Origin: Theocolax elegans
Taxonomy: Eukaryota; Arthropoda; Insecta; Hymenoptera; Cerocephalidae
Length of the DNA stretch: 64,000 nt
Reading direction: 5' to 3'
NCBI GenBank assembly: GCA_026168455.1
Contig: CM047426.1
Location: 80,503,986-80,567,985, forward strand
This document shows, one piece after another, positions 13,930-27,650 of this stretch; within the stretch, counting starts at the first letter, position 1, and each line of letters opens with the position of its first letter. A model generated the notes under the pieces. The model saw nothing but the letters and a program-made list of their open reading frames with translations. It did not search any database and had not been told where the DNA came from. Both the position numbers and the translations under genes were made by a program.

Positions 13930-14260
13930 TCATTTTTTGGTCTTCGCCCCTGGCTGCTCGTTCCTTTTTTATTTTTTTTTCTCTCTAGCGGTACCTTCCT
14001 CTCACTCACTCTTCGTTATTTACGTCTTATGCGCGAACGCGGAGCGGCTCAAAGAACTCAGTTCGTTAGCTGCGTAATAACATTGCCGGGTTGAAATTTC
14101 TTTTTCAGTAAGGTTTAATATCAACCTCGCGAGCAGCGTGTTTCATTAAATCCCAAACTTTATGACGGTCCGGCGCCTCCGCGAATTTAGCCCTATTTCA
14201 TTAAGCGGCAACCGGAGAGTCGAAGTGACACGTGAAAAAATCGCATTAAGTCTGTGCGAC
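13930..14260. other. GC-rich island, non-repetitive
   Basis: CpG-containing unique sequence (GGTCCGGCGCCTCCGCG, AAGCGGCAACCGGAGAGTCG) in an AT-rich neighbourhood. An 83-codon frame starts at 14162 but turns hydrophobic and AT-driven with no recognised motif. Candidate noncoding regulatory island. Confidence 0.35.
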
Positions 14261-14999
14261 GGTGAAATTTTGTTTACCTGCCTCTGTGCTTCCTCAGTTC
14301 ATTTAACACGTGGAATCAGCATCGCCTATATTTTTCTTTGCTTATTCAAGTTCTTTTTCTTACCGTTTCACCAAATTTTCAGAGTTATTATGCTTCTTAT
14401 TAAAAGCAATTGATAATGGTATCTGGAGAATAAACCAAAACTTGCAGAATACGATGACTAATCTGCATCTTTAATATTTTCTTATCTTCAAATACAAATT
14501 TTATGTACACTTGTATGCCCTTGTAAAATTATGTTTTAAATTTTGGAAAAGAATTTGAACAATTCCATTATCGCCTTCTATGACAATTAAAATTGTAAAT
14601 CAATATAGAATTATCGATATATGTGTATACGATAGGTTAGGAAAACTATTGCTTTTATTTCTGGAAGCTTTGCATAAATACTTCTGATACATAAATTTCC
14701 TTTCAAATACGAAAAAGTGAATAAAACCTGAAAGAATTGTACTGTTACTATAAATCTTTATTTACCTAAATATAGAATTCACAATATTAAAATAATAATT
14801 TTAAATTATATTCATTTTAAATTGAATTATTAAATATTATTAACTATTGGATTTTGAGAAGAATAATTTAGAAGGTACATTTAACTTCTTAGCCAGAATA
14901 AATTTGACAGTACACATCGCAATCCTTTCTCAACAACGAAGCACATCCTCGCCATGTTTCTCAAGTTGAAATCGAAGAAATATATCTCATAGCTTATCC

Positions 15000-15720
15000 G
15001 ATAATCGATCTTTTGCTCTCACCGACACCACGTGAGAATCTTCACCCTCTCCCCCGTCTTCTACCGAATCTCTTCGGAGTCTCTTCATAGTGCCAACTCT
15101 GCAGTAATATCTCCGCAGAGATTTCTATCTTTCCCATGCCTCTATCCGTCTCCTCTACACCGGTTTCATAAAAGTTTTAGGTCGCGGTGACGAAAATAAA
15201 ATTATTAAAAATTATTAAACCGTGTCTTAATCGCGAGTAATCGTTTTTATTATACGTACGTCTCTCTTTAGTGGACGTAGGAGACAGTCCTATTTCGACA
15301 CTACGAGATATGAAATGTTTTTTTCCTTCGACGCAGTGTACGTATGGTACTTTTTATAAATTCATTTCCCCGCGGTACGGAGCGACGGAATTTATTTTTG
15401 AGGATCCTCCCGACGCGTCAGGCAAATGGAAAACCTGTGCGAGACTCCGCAAGTGTAAGTATGTGTGTGTGGGTGTGTCGGTGTCTCTGCATCCACGTGT
15501 ACGTGTTTGGGTATATATACGTAAGCGAATGCACTCGGTGCGCCGCTAAATTCGCGGTGACTCGTGAAATATTTCATGCCTCATTGGAGCGTTTTAGGGT
15601 ATGGGTGTGTGTGTGTGTGCCCCGGGAACCGAAATTTTTGCTACACTTCAGAGAGTTGCATGGTTTTTTAATTGGATTTTGGTAAAGGGGACACGATTTC
15701 TATTTACGGGATACGTCACT
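15000..15720. other. GC-rich island with short TG tracts
   Basis: Mixed unique and GT-rich sequence. A strong donor-like GTAAGTATG occurs at 15454 after a 60-codon open frame, but the frame has no recognisable motif and the donor is next to a TG-rich tract, so I do not call an exon. Confidence 0.35.
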
Positions 15721-18700
15721 GCATCGCTTGGATGAGTTATGTTCGTATGCGGTTTCTGAAATATATACTTCTGACATTTTTCATAGTTTGCGAATGAACC
15801 TGAAACTAACATTTTTATGGCAAGATTAAGTACTGTATAAATTCAAAGGAATTACTATTTGTTGTATGCGAATTATTTATAGCTGTTAAAGTAGTTCCTC
15901 ATAAAATGGTCAGAATTTAATGACTATTTCTGAGTATATTGTCAGATTAATACATTTTTATAAAATAACCCTTACTACAAAATATTCTAACTTTATAATT
16001 TTCTGCAAAATATTCACTCTTTCTGCAAACTACATGTCACTTTTTACAAAAAAATGCTAGTTATTTTTAAATAATTATAGTAGTTTATTTATAATCCCTC
16101 TTCTATAAATTTGAGTGACATTGACGCACCAACGATTATACTGTTATATTTTGATTATTGTAGGTGTAAAGTTATCTTTGAAATTAAATTAATTAAGTAT
16201 CAATCTATATAACTGTTGATTAGCTAAAAGCGATTGATAAGATAGTGTTATTTTTAGCATATTTTGTACCGAATAGCCTTTGAAAACCACATGAATATTT
16301 TTACAAATATTAAAGTAGAGCAGATAATATTTAATAATTAAGTGAGAATGAGTTATAAGCGATCAAATTGCAAGTAATTCTTACTGATATTATTATTAAA
16401 TGTTGAATAACTTTCGTAAAAGTTTACGTAAATGTCAAGCGATAACTTTCATATTTTTATATTATAAAAAACTTACCAAAGTTAGGATTAGTTCTGTTTC
16501 CCGAAGATCAAGTACTCCCCTTGTTAGTGTACTGACATAAATACTAAATAATCCTAAATATTTAAGTGAAAGTATTTATGATTAAGTTTACTTTATCGGA
16601 TTAAGGATTAGTCTAGAAAATCCTTTTGAACTAGATAATATTTTTGTCTTATCACAATTATATTATTTGATAATCCTTTCAGTAATTTGATTATTAGAAT
16701 GTAAGATTATAAAAAATTATTTTTTTGTAGATTAAATAGATTAAATGAGTTGAATTTACTTAAGAAGATACTAAATAATTATGTCCCTATATAAACGTAA
16801 TGACTCGTAAAACTATTGTTGAAGAATAATTTATATTTTATTTCAAAAGATTGAATTTTTAGTATATTAGAAAATCAAGCGATAAAACTCTGAATGATTG
16901 TTTTATTGGCGTAATAAATATTAAAATAAGTGTGGTCATATAGAGCTAATAAAGCTTTCTTCATTATGTAAATTTCATCTGAAACTTCAATTAGTATCTA
17001 CTTTAGTGAAATGTGCTCTTCCCGAGAGATGCACTTAACTTTGCCGTTATTATTGACGAAGTTCGTATTACGACTATTAGCGAGCGTTCGAGGAGAAATT
17101 ATGGTTCTCAATACGAATGCTCTCATTTTTGCTATTTTATATTCACAAACTCGTAAATACTTCTTACTCCTGCGTGCGTCCGCATGGTGCTGCAATCTCA
17201 CTGTGAAGTAGTTCTATTTTTGCATTTCCAGAATACTGATCAACTCTTCTGAACTTTTAACTATTGTGAATAAATAATTAGCTCATATTTTTTATAGCTC
17301 TTGTTATAAAAACAACCAATCGAAAGAAGATTGATATTTAAAAAGGATTTTATTACTTTTACTGGTAAATGGTGTATTTATTATCAAGTTAAGAACATTT
17401 TTTGGAAATAAACAATTAAACGTATTAAAAAATTGCAATTAACACTTTATAAATATAATTTACTAAATGATCTTCAATAATTATATTGGTCGAGTCTGAG
17501 TACTCGCACTACGTAATTAGTAAATAAGGATAGAGCTTATGGGTTAGAACTACTGACAGAGAATAAGTTTAATAATATTATAATGCATAAAAATTTGTCA
17601 AAGTTAACTTCGTACTTGCTTTAGCTGAAATCCGGTGAAAACCTTGTTACACTAATTGTAAGCTCACGTTTACAGTAAAGCAAGTCGAGTTTACGTTTTA
17701 ATAAAGTTAGAAAGTGATAAAAGAGATAAAATAACATTACAACCAGGTGTTCGAAAAGTATAAAACCAAAAACATAAATACATATGTTAAATATAATTTT
17801 CATAAAAGTTAATTCGTCATATCAACAATCGCTAAGCCAAGCATACAAAACTAGCTGTAATAAAAAAAATAAAAAACTAGCTTTATTCTTAGATCGTAAA
17901 TTATATTTTCACATCAAATTTCCGATTGGTCACATACCGAGTGATATGTATATTGTATATAAAATTTTTACTGCATTTATTTTCAAAATACGTCGTATAT
18001 ATTTTAGTTAACTTTTATCTAATTATCTTTAACCTAATTTAATAAATTTCTTAGACACGCAGTTTTTAAACGTAACATACAAGTTATTCAAGACAAAGGC
18101 ATTTTATGTATGCACAATTCACATTTTAAAAAACAAGATTAAAAGTTTCAGATTATTTTTTGTTTGATACTTTTATAAGTACCTGCTTATAATACTATTG
18201 TAACTCCTTTATCACTTTCTAACTTTTAAAACATAAGAATAACTTTGTGTCTGTAAACATGAGTTTAGTATAGCAAGTTATTTCACGGAATTATAGTTAC
18301 ATAACCACCTAATATATTTTATTGCATTAAGACATTATAATATGTTTTTGCGTGCGTATTGGTTTAAATTTATATACAATCACTATTCAAATTTCATGAA
18401 GAAAATATTAATGTATTGAAAAAATTCGTAATAATTGATCTTACACTGGACTACTATTTATCTAATGAGTATTTTTAGTTTTGACACGTATGAAATTACA
18501 AATTAACAAAGACGTAATATACTTTAATAAAAAGTATTCGTCAAATGTATTTTCTTGAATACTTATACTATCAATTACTTTTAAAGTTAAAACTGAATAG
18601 TTCATGCAGTATTTAAAAGATATTTTAAATAGTTCGCACACTATTGACTAAAGATTATGTACGATACTTCATTTATGTACACAGAGCCATAGTTGTGTTT

Positions 18701-19259
18701 ATAATAGTAAATTGTTTGACATTTACTTCATAAAAAAATTTAAATATTTATATAAAATGTTTTAGTCAAGTGTTTCTCAGTTCCGATTATAAGCTTATGG
18801 TATGTGATATAGAAAGTAAAAGTTGCTTTCAGTTGAAGATACTCTTCTGGATCAAGTGAGTGAATATTTAAATACTATGTCGATTACAATTTAAATGGGC
18901 ATTAATTATCTTCGAAAGAGCAAACAGCGACTTCTTTGATGTGAAATTCGAGTTATTGAAGCCAAAAGGTGCCTCGATTCTCAAATTCTCATAGAATGAC
19001 TTTCTACTTTTTCAACTTTAGAAATAATAATATATTTAAAAAGATAATCGGAAACTAATTCATAACCACATAATTTAACATTTTAAAAGTTATTATTTAA
19101 GAACGAATGTGAGAAGTATTTACTTTAAAAATATATGCAACGAAAATGCAGAAAGTGATTTAATATTCCTAAAAATAAATAAAATGAAGATATGAATATA
19201 ATTTAAAATAAAATTCCAACTAAAATTTTCCGTCGACTATAATTGACTTAAAGCGTTAT

Positions 19260-19910
19260 CGTAAATTCATTGACGGTTCCTTCGGCAACACAAAAACGCA
19301 AAATAACATTTTTTCACGCCCGGCACTTACAAAAAAGCGAGAGGTATAAAAAAGTAAAAAGAGATAGAGAAAACCCAGCAGGAACGATGCACTCGATCGC
19401 GCTAAAAGCTTACACCCTTTAAAAAAACACGGAAACCAGACGCTAGAAAGCAGTCGCTCGACCGAAGGGAAACGGGTTCGATTGCCTCGAGTACGAAATA
19501 GCTCGGATGTCACGCGCGCAAGCGCGAAGCGCAATATGTGACGTTAATCTCGCATAAGTGAACAATATCACGACGAGCCGTAGTATAGAGCCACTCGAGC
19601 CGGATAGAATTACACCGTGTGCATCTTCGGGTGGAAATGTTTGATGCGCGCGGCTTAGTGGTACCGCATCTTCGCGACCCGCGCGCGCACTCGATAAAAT
19701 TCATCCGAGGCGCGTTGTAAGCCCTCGTAAAAACATGTTCTTCTCTCTTCGGTAGGATGCACTGCAGCCTGAGATTATACGGGCCGTGATGAGGGGCGGG
19801 TATGCTGCAAGTGCAAATTACGCCCGGTGAAATTGCGTGCCGGCTTTGTGGGCAAATTTGCGGAAAAATATTAGACTCCAACTCCAACGACGGAGTGAAT
19901 TCCGATTTAA
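19260..19910. other. GC/CpG-rich island
   Basis: About 650 bp, CpG-dense and non-repetitive (ACGCGCGCAAGCGCGAAGCGC at 19512; AATTACGCCCGGTGAAATTGC at about 19815). Minus-strand frames of 92 and 125 codons overlap it, but they are Cys/Arg-rich without a recognised domain and no splice context was convincing. Possible enhancer or promoter island. Confidence 0.4.
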
Positions 19911-21210
19911 TTTAGTCGGAAAATATGCCGATCGAATTTTGATGAGAAAATTTTATCCTTTTCATTTTTATAGGGAAAATATAAATTCTTGTGGTAAATA
20001 TTTCTTTCCTTTTTTTACAAATTAAAGGCAAAGTAATATTAAAGCTTCGGATGAATATAAATATCTTTTGCTTATTAATATTTCTATTAAATATAAGGAG
20101 ATTTGTATTCAAGATATTTGTATTCACTTGCGGTAAATAAATAAATATTTAGTGTCTTTCGACTTAGCATCATTTTTATCTAATTATTGATAATATTGCA
20201 TGTCTTTTTATACTTATAACTTAATTCACACGTATGATTTTTTATTTCTCTATTATATGATAGGCTTGTACCTTTACTATTCTAGTACAAAATGTTTGAT
20301 TATCTCATTAATGCCCAAAGGGACCAAATTTTTTAATTTTCAAAGTTGTTATATAATGGATGCATAAGTGTAGGCACTCTGTCATAATACTAATTTCTTT
20401 TTACTTGATGTTGGAAACATTCTTTTAAATACCGCCGAAAAAATTAACTAATCTCATTTAAAAAATTTATAATTTTTGGAATGTAAAAAAATTTTTTACT
20501 TTTTGCTTTCTTTTTTAATTAATTCTTTTTAATAACAAAAGTTTGAAATGATAATTTGATACTAATAAAATAAAAAAGTTGATAAATTTTTTACTATACA
20601 TATATGTATTTATTTAAAAATATTTATAATCATTGATTTGAATAATTATTATTAATAAAAGATAGGTGATTAAAAATGTCAGAATTTGAGTAACACGATT
20701 TTAAAACTTAAAGAAATACTAATTATTTTATTTGAATGCCTATCAGTTTTGGGACAGATTACTGCATTTTCTAAATGTTCTGCAAAAGTAAACGTATTAT
20801 ATATACCTCAAAAAGTGTTTACAATACATTATAAGAAAGCAACGAATATTATTATTTCAAAGCATGTTTTACCAAAAAATATAGACTTTCCAGAAAAATT
20901 GCATTTAAAATTATAATTTTTAGATTATAAATTGTAATATATAATAATTGTTATATTTTATTGTATAATTTATTGCAACCTATTTGATTGACTAAGTTCA
21001 GAGATATTGTATTCAGGGATATAAATTTGTTAACCAAGAGACGATAAGGATCATTGCTACCATCAAGGCTACTTTTTTTCAAAATTTCAAGTCGATTATA
21101 GAAAACTATAACGGCACAGGAAACTTAGTTTTGAGTTTTATTTTTTTTTGTACAAAAAACCTAATCGACATAATTATCTGAAATTTTTACACCGTATAAT
21201 GATTGTTATG

Positions 21211-21318
21211 TTTTTTTTAACGTCGCTCTTTTTATGCTCCCAAATCGGTGCTAATCAGCGACGGAGGTCATACGATGTCTTGATGAAGAAAGCACTTGTT
21301 GGAAATACATTCGGAAGT
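21211..21318 (-). repeat. 3' fragment of the shared SINE family
   Basis: On the + strand this reads poly-T (21211-21218), then AACGTCGCTCTTTTTATGCTC, GTGCTAATCAGCGACGGAGGT and CATACGATGTCTTGATGAAG. This is nearly identical to 24740-24830 and is the reverse complement of the 3' domain of the SINE at 9847-10295. Homology stops at about 21318, so it is a 5'-truncated minus-strand copy with its A-tail at 21211. Confidence 0.85.
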
Positions 21319-24300
21319 CAAAAACTTTTTTACTGTAACAAAGCAAAAAGTTTGTATCCGTTTGGGTGTTAATATAGGTTAAGTTTATTATTTTGAAGTG
21401 ACTAAAGACTGACTATCTATATTTATGTCTAATATTATCTTATTATAGAATAATAGATTTATTCTGTAAATTGGAAATGCATTGTTAAAAACTGTCAACA
21501 CTCCTGTTACATTATTAAAGGTCTGTACAATGAACGAAGTTTTTTAATGATTAATAGACGTATAAAGATCGGTTCAAAATATATTTTATTCAGTAACCTT
21601 TTGATCGGCAAAATATAACATCTGAATCCGAAAACAATAACAAATTCCAATAAAATATATAGAAGAATCACTTTAATTAACGAAATCAGCTTTAGTCAAT
21701 ACTTTCAAGCATATCAATATACGTGCAAAATTCAGATTTCGGATAAATATTAAAATAAATAAGATTTTTTTTATGAAATTGAGGGAAAGCAAAAGATGAA
21801 ATGCCAAAATAACTTGCAGCCGAGGGTCAAAAATAAAATATGATTGCAAAATGAACTGATGAAACGGTGAGATAGTATCAACGATTCAATAAAACCGGCC
21901 ACAGGAAAACAAAAAAAAACAAACCAAACGTATCGACGTCAAGCGTAAGAGTGAAAGAAAAGGTAGGTGGATATAGTCCCGTAGGATATGACCCCGGCAA
22001 ATGAGGCAGAGGATGCAAATCAATCCCAGGACGCGGAGAGAGCTCTCCAAATTGTGCAGCAGCCTCACTCGACTGCGGCAATCCCTTTTCCGGCTTCCAG
22101 CCGAATGCACCCCCTGGGTAACGTCGCCGGCCCTCTGTGTGTTCTCTCCCTCGGTGTGTGTTATATACGTCAAGCGAGAAGCAGTCGTGTTTTGCGCCGT
22201 CCGGAAGGAGGAAGCCGGGAAGCCGGGAAGGGAGGGCAGGAGGATAGCATACGGAGAGAGTGGGTAGGTCTCGTTGTATTATCGTTCTTGACAGGCTCAA
22301 ACGCGCGACAGCGCGTGCATTACGGAGGTATATGTCGCGAGTGCGCCAGACGTTAGAGGCCGGGTTCGCAGGTGGTCTGATACACGCGGGAACCCACGGT
22401 TTTTCTTCACCCAACCCTTACCCCTCCACCTCCTCCACCCCCCCCTCTCTCTCTCTCTTTCGCTCACTCTCTGTTTCGCTCGAGGTGGTGACGGGATTTG
22501 CGATATCTGGTTTTTGACTTGAAGAGAGCTGCCTTACCATCAATTCTACTGGTACAAAATTTCTAGAGTGCAATAAAAAATAATCAATTTTTTGGTTTTA
22601 CTGACGTTTACACATTACGTATTCGTACAGGTAACCTAAAGACTCGTAATACATTTTAATAGCTCGCCTCAATCGTAAACGATAATTGTTTATTATTATA
22701 CATGAAGTTACAGTAAAAACATATTATTTATTCATAGTAATGTTTACACTGTAAATTTATATTAATAATAATTGTACAACGTCAGTTATATCGCTACTTT
22801 ATAAATTATTCGTACACATTATTATATTTCGAATATTAAATATGCTGTCTCTGAAATATATCATTAATCTGAAAAATTTTATGAGTAAATTTTAAGAAAC
22901 ATTATACATTATTTTTATAGGTCTTACAAAATTTTTAAGATATTTTCATAGGTAAATCGCTTATTAAAAAATATCTTATTAAGTAATCTTGAAAAGTTTT
23001 TAAAGAGGTATGAACTTTGTGTGTCTTCATTATTAAAAGGATTTTAAACGAGGTTTAAAAATTCACTCATCTTTGAAGAATCTATTTAAAAACTTTTCAA
23101 AATATTTGTATAATTTTAATATTCATTAAATATAACGAAAAATTAATGTTTTGGCATTTCAGTAAATAGCGCTGTACATATTTTATTTAAATTAATTTAA
23201 TTGAAACACAAAAATATCTTTAATTGACATGATATTCTTCATTATATGTAAATGTATGTACTTTAATAGGTGTTAATTGAATAAAATGGATATCACATAA
23301 GATACATGAATACATTGACCTGTATGTGTCAAAATTTACATTTCAATGAATATGGATTTTGACAATTATTCAGGTAATACGAACTTATTACATTATTCTA
23401 TTTTAGGCAAAGCAGATGAGAAAAGGCTTTGAGTAATAGATTGCCTAAATTTTCAAACTACTGTCATAAATCGTACGAGACATTGTTATCAGAGGTTCCA
23501 CATTATACGAGATTCAAATGTAAGATTTCCCCATGTAACCGAATAATTTTTGTTACCATGAATATACTCGGAGGCTAAATTTGTATAACTACATCGAACT
23601 ATACCGATGCATCTTCCGCAAGATACAACATTTAAACGTACTAAAATTCTTATATATTTTGATATTCTCGTATTTCTTGGTACTATTTGATTCTTTTTCG
23701 TATTCGATCACGCCTCTCTATTCTCCTTTGGGGATAAACGCTGTGAAAATGAGCTTCGAATGAGAGGAGAGAGATGCGCGAATGGTGCTGGCAGATGTAG
23801 ACAAAGTGGAATCAACTCGATTTCTGCTGGTTGAAAAAGAGAGAGAAAGAAAAGTAAAGGTAGTACGAGAAAATCTGATATTCCCACGACTCTTGGAGCG
23901 ACTTTTGTCTTTACCATTTCGTTTCTTGCTTTATCTTTATATGGCCTCGATATATATCGCGTCTACATGACCCGTTATTTTACTGGGTGAACGTGAGGTG
24001 TATTGAGCAGAATCAACTTTTATGCTTAATCTTTTCGATCTAGGAACTTTCAAACTTTTGAACAATTATTGCCTTATTTTGACCATAAAGGAACCAAAAT
24101 TTTATCGCTTTCTTCATTTTAAACTTATTATTGCCTAAGTTAATTTAGATTAACAATATTCTATCATAAATGTGATATTATTAATCCGATAATGGAATTA
24201 ATTTTATCTTTCGCAAATAGAAATTTATAATTAAACAACTGAAAAACTGTCATGTGTGTGTCTCATGTCAGGTCCGACATGCTATTTTAAATCAATTAAT

Positions 24301-24722
24301 ATCGAGCTATAATCTATAACTGTATATTGTTTATTATAATTAAAGCTTTAAACTTAAAGAATTTATTACGATTTGTAATAGTACATCGTTAAAATCAGGA
24401 ATTCTTCCATACACTTATTTACTACAAACTTAAAATGCTCAAAGCGCTCTAAAAATAATTCTGTAATTCATACAGACAAGTATTCTTTTATCAATCACCT
24501 TGCGTTTTACCACTGTACAATATTGTCGGATTAATTTATAATTTCTTCCCAGCAATCGCGTACACTATCTATATCTCTTATTTAATAATATAACGTGACC
24601 CAATGTTCTTGATATCAATAATATATTCACAATATCTAGTCTACATAACACGAGTAATTTTTTTTAACATAGCTGTTAAATTTATACTAAAGTAAAAATC
24701 TTCTAATTTTGCGACTTATCAA
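21319..24722. other. AT-rich noncoding sequence with one large GC island
   Basis: The island lies at about 21960-22510; a smaller purine-rich patch is at 23755-23920. The rest is AT-rich with no recognised feature. Confidence 0.55.
21960..22510. other. GC/CpG-rich island with overlapping open frames on both strands
   Basis: Frames of 178 and 95 codons (minus) and 122, 88 and 85 codons (plus) are all open over the same bases, a stop-poor artefact of GC-rich composition. Sequence at 21980-22390 is unique and CpG-rich; 22420-22470 is a C/T tract. No domain, signal peptide or convincing start was seen. A promoter or 5' UTR exon is possible but unproven. Confidence 0.4.
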
Positions 24723-24933
24723 TTTGTTTTTATTATTTTAACGTCGCTCTTTTTATGCTCCCAAACCGGTGCTAATCAGCGACGGAGGTCATACGATGTC
24801 TTTGTTAAGAAAACACTTTTGGAAATACATTCCTCAGTGGTGCTTATATCAATCGGCCGGGGTCGGGAATCGAACCTGGGACCTCCAGATTACATGCTCA
24901 ACGCCCTAACCGACCGAGTTATCGCAGGCCTCC
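24723..24933 (-). repeat. tRNA-derived SINE with target-site duplication
   Basis: Read on the minus strand, it starts with a tRNA-like head: box A-like TAACTCGGTCGGTTAGGG (about 24904-24921) and a consensus box B GGTTCGATTCC (24866-24876). The body is GATTGATATAAGCACCACTG ... CTCCGTCGCTGATTAGCACC ... GAGCGACGTTA, followed by an A-rich tail (24723-24738). ACTTATCAA lies on both sides (24714-24722 and 24934-24942) as a 9-bp target-site duplication. At about 211 bp it is less than half the length of the copy at 9847-10295 and has a different tRNA head, but the same 3' domain. Confidence 0.9.
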
Positions 24934-27219
24934 ACTTATCAAATGTATTAAGCTTTCAAATATACCTGTATATTTATTGCTAACGAATGTTTGAATTTCT
25001 AAATATGGATAGCTTTTACAATAGTATTTACTATTTCACAGTATTTAAAGAGTTTAAGGGGAATCAATATACGATACGTCCATAAATGGACAGGTCCTAC
25101 ATACTCAAATAACGATCTAGAAATTTTGTGAATATCTTGATCTCGATGGACGAAATAGGAATGAGAGAATTTTTTTTATTTGTTATAAAGTCAGAGAGGG
25201 ACAAAATGCAAATATTGGTGCGCTACGCGCTTGATCATCTTTTCCTATAAAATAACTAAGACAATATAGATGGTTTATGTAGATAGACATATGCATATTC
25301 CTTGTACCAAATTTTTTTCAAAATATTTGACCGCAACTTTCCGCGAAATATCTCAAGAGTTAGTATACCATATAAATTCTCACAATCGTAACAAAATTGA
25401 TTAATTCTGTAAGATAAAAACAGTTGCTAATAAAAATCATCCTAAGGGCTTATATATAAATATTTGGTATTTCTCTTATATAAAAGAGATGTGCCTGTAA
25501 GTTAAGTCAAAATAAGATTGATTTCATTGCCTGCACCGTATAATCATATGATCATTTAATATTTAAAGCGTGAAATTTCAAATGTTTATATGAAAAACAA
25601 TAAAGAAATGCGTGCACGCAGCGCGCTTACAGTGATCCTTAGTGCTCGTGGCAACTGGTTCTTGAGATAACCTACAGCAAACAAAACGCATTTAGAACTA
25701 CCATAAATAGACATAGATTTGTCTCCCTAAATTTAATTAAAATTCATATCCGTATTTTTTCTCATAGTTGTATTATGAATGTTATAGGCAATATTTTATA
25801 ATTTATCTGCAGTACACACAAACGAAAAACTTTCCTCACGCTACCGTTCTTAAATCCAGCGTTGATTGTAAACTTGCGCATGCGAGGCAAGATCGAATAA
25901 ACCCATAAGTAGCTTACGATTAAAATCGAGCAATTCAAGTCATTAAGCATTTCGCTAATTAATTAGTTACAACATTGACGCGATTCGAATGGTTGTGCGG
26001 GTTTGCTAACGAGGCACTTCGCTTCGCTCTCGGCGCGCATTTGCGAACTTTCTTTTTTTTTCGAGGCTGGTTTGTAGAGAGTTGCGCAAACTCTCACTAC
26101 GCTAAGTCGTGTGCAGTTCGATACACATCGTTTCTACTTGGTAGATTTAAATTCGTATACCTTCTCCTACGTATTCGAATTAGTTAGTCGTGATTATTTT
26201 TCGAGGGAAAATACCTTACCCAGAAAGTTTACGCGAAATATTATTTCTGCGGGTAAGAATGTTAATTAGATGCTAATTATTTCCTTATGAGGAAGTTTCT
26301 TTTCCGTTTTCATATAGTTGCTTTTTTAAAAACAGTTACGGCTTTTTATAACTACCACTTTCGTTAGCATATTAATTCTATTATGCTACGCACTTTTTAA
26401 TAAAGATGTTACAAGCTTTGTTTATTATTCCTTTAGCATTTAAATTTGATTATATTAACGTTTAATTAACAAATCTACCTTCAGTAATTAAAATAAAAGG
26501 TTCTCGTCGTTAACAAATGCAGGATAACGTTAGATAATTTTATCAGTATAACTTTGTCCCAATTATTAGCTTTGAGAAATCTGGTATATTCGACTCTATT
26601 ACCATATTATGTTAATTTTGAACTAGATCAGCTAAATTTCATTATCGTAATCGTGTCTTAATTAACAGTAATACCTACAGTCAATCTTATCACAAATTAT
26701 TGATATTTAAATGCTTCGATGCTACAAGCCTGTGTTTAAGTCGTACGTACTATGCGTTTCTGTTCTACCACATATCCTTGGGCTTATTATTGTTGACAGT
26801 TTATGGAATTGTGATTAGTTAGGTATGTCAGCTTGCATAATTGAATTATTATTCTCACTGATTTTAGTCGCACGTCTTATGATTCAATCGAACTCATCCA
26901 TTAAAAAAACAAACAAAAGTTCTTAGAAATATTTTATGATTTTTACTTATTTGATGCAAATAAATACGAACCATTTTATTTACGTAAATGTAAACGCATC
27001 GATCCTCTACGTAATATACAAATAATTTATGAATGGACAATTTGTGCACGAAGTAAACAGAACTAAGAAAACCTATCTGAAATATCACAAATCCAATTGA
27101 TTTCCAAGAAAGGAAGTTCAATCAGTTGTCGATTAACCAGAAATTACTCGTTGGCCGAACAGTCGCCTGATAACTCAATATTATCGGTCATGAAAATTCT
27201 TTGAAAACAATGCACGCGA

Positions 27220-27650
27220 ATTCTCAATGCCCGGGCAAGTTTCGTAGGTTAACCTTTCGGTGCAATAACTTCATATCCCTCCCCCCCCCTCCCGCCCCCG
27301 TATTCTATTCCGTTGGAGATAAAGTTTAGTCAACCCCTTGACTCGAAATTCGCTGTCAGTGCACTTCGTGACTTTGGGTCGTGGGGTTCTCCAGTTCGGC
27401 GCTTCTTCGAGTGGTCAGTTGCTTTTCGAGGTATCCCTCTTTCTCGCTCCACCTCCGACCGTTCGGGTGGCGCGTGCTTCTGCATTATCCTCTAACGCGG
27501 AACGGAATGTCGATGGCGCGTCGTCGTTGTGTTTTCGAGGCGGCGTTTCGAGACGTTGGAAGAGCCTTCAACGGACGATGAGAGAACGTCGATCTCGGAA
27601 TTTAGTTCGGGACAAACCCTCCGCGATTGCTTGCATGATGAAACGGCCAA
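27220..27650. other. GC-rich island with poly-C tract
   Basis: A C-rich tract (27277-27300) is followed by about 350 bp of unique CpG-rich DNA. Three overlapping + frames are open at once, with arginine/serine-rich composition and no domain. Candidate noncoding island. Confidence 0.35.

Larger units (their letters stand above)
10307..21210. other. Mostly AT-rich noncoding sequence with several GC islands
   Basis: No supported exon or RNA gene. GC-richer islands lie at about 11230-11590, 13930-14260, 15000-15720 and 19260-19910. The stretches between them (10310-11230, 11600-13930, 14270-15000, 15720-19250, 19920-21210) are AT-rich with short frames and no recognisable motif. Confidence 0.55.

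Noticed and set aside
19510..19887. 125-codon minus-strand frame
   Set aside because: Stop-poor because of CpG-rich composition; no recognisable motif.
21878..22414. 178-codon minus-strand frame, the longest in the window
   Set aside because: Opposed by several + frames over the same GC-rich bases, with no domain, signal peptide or splice evidence.
24866..24933. Functional tRNA gene on the minus strand
   Set aside because: It continues into the SINE body and is flanked by a target-site duplication; it is a tRNA-derived SINE head.
25080..25700. Possible foldback element (words like ATATCTCAAGAGTT and CCATAAAT.GACA)
   Set aside because: The similar words are short and direct rather than inverted; no consistent terminal structure could be drawn.
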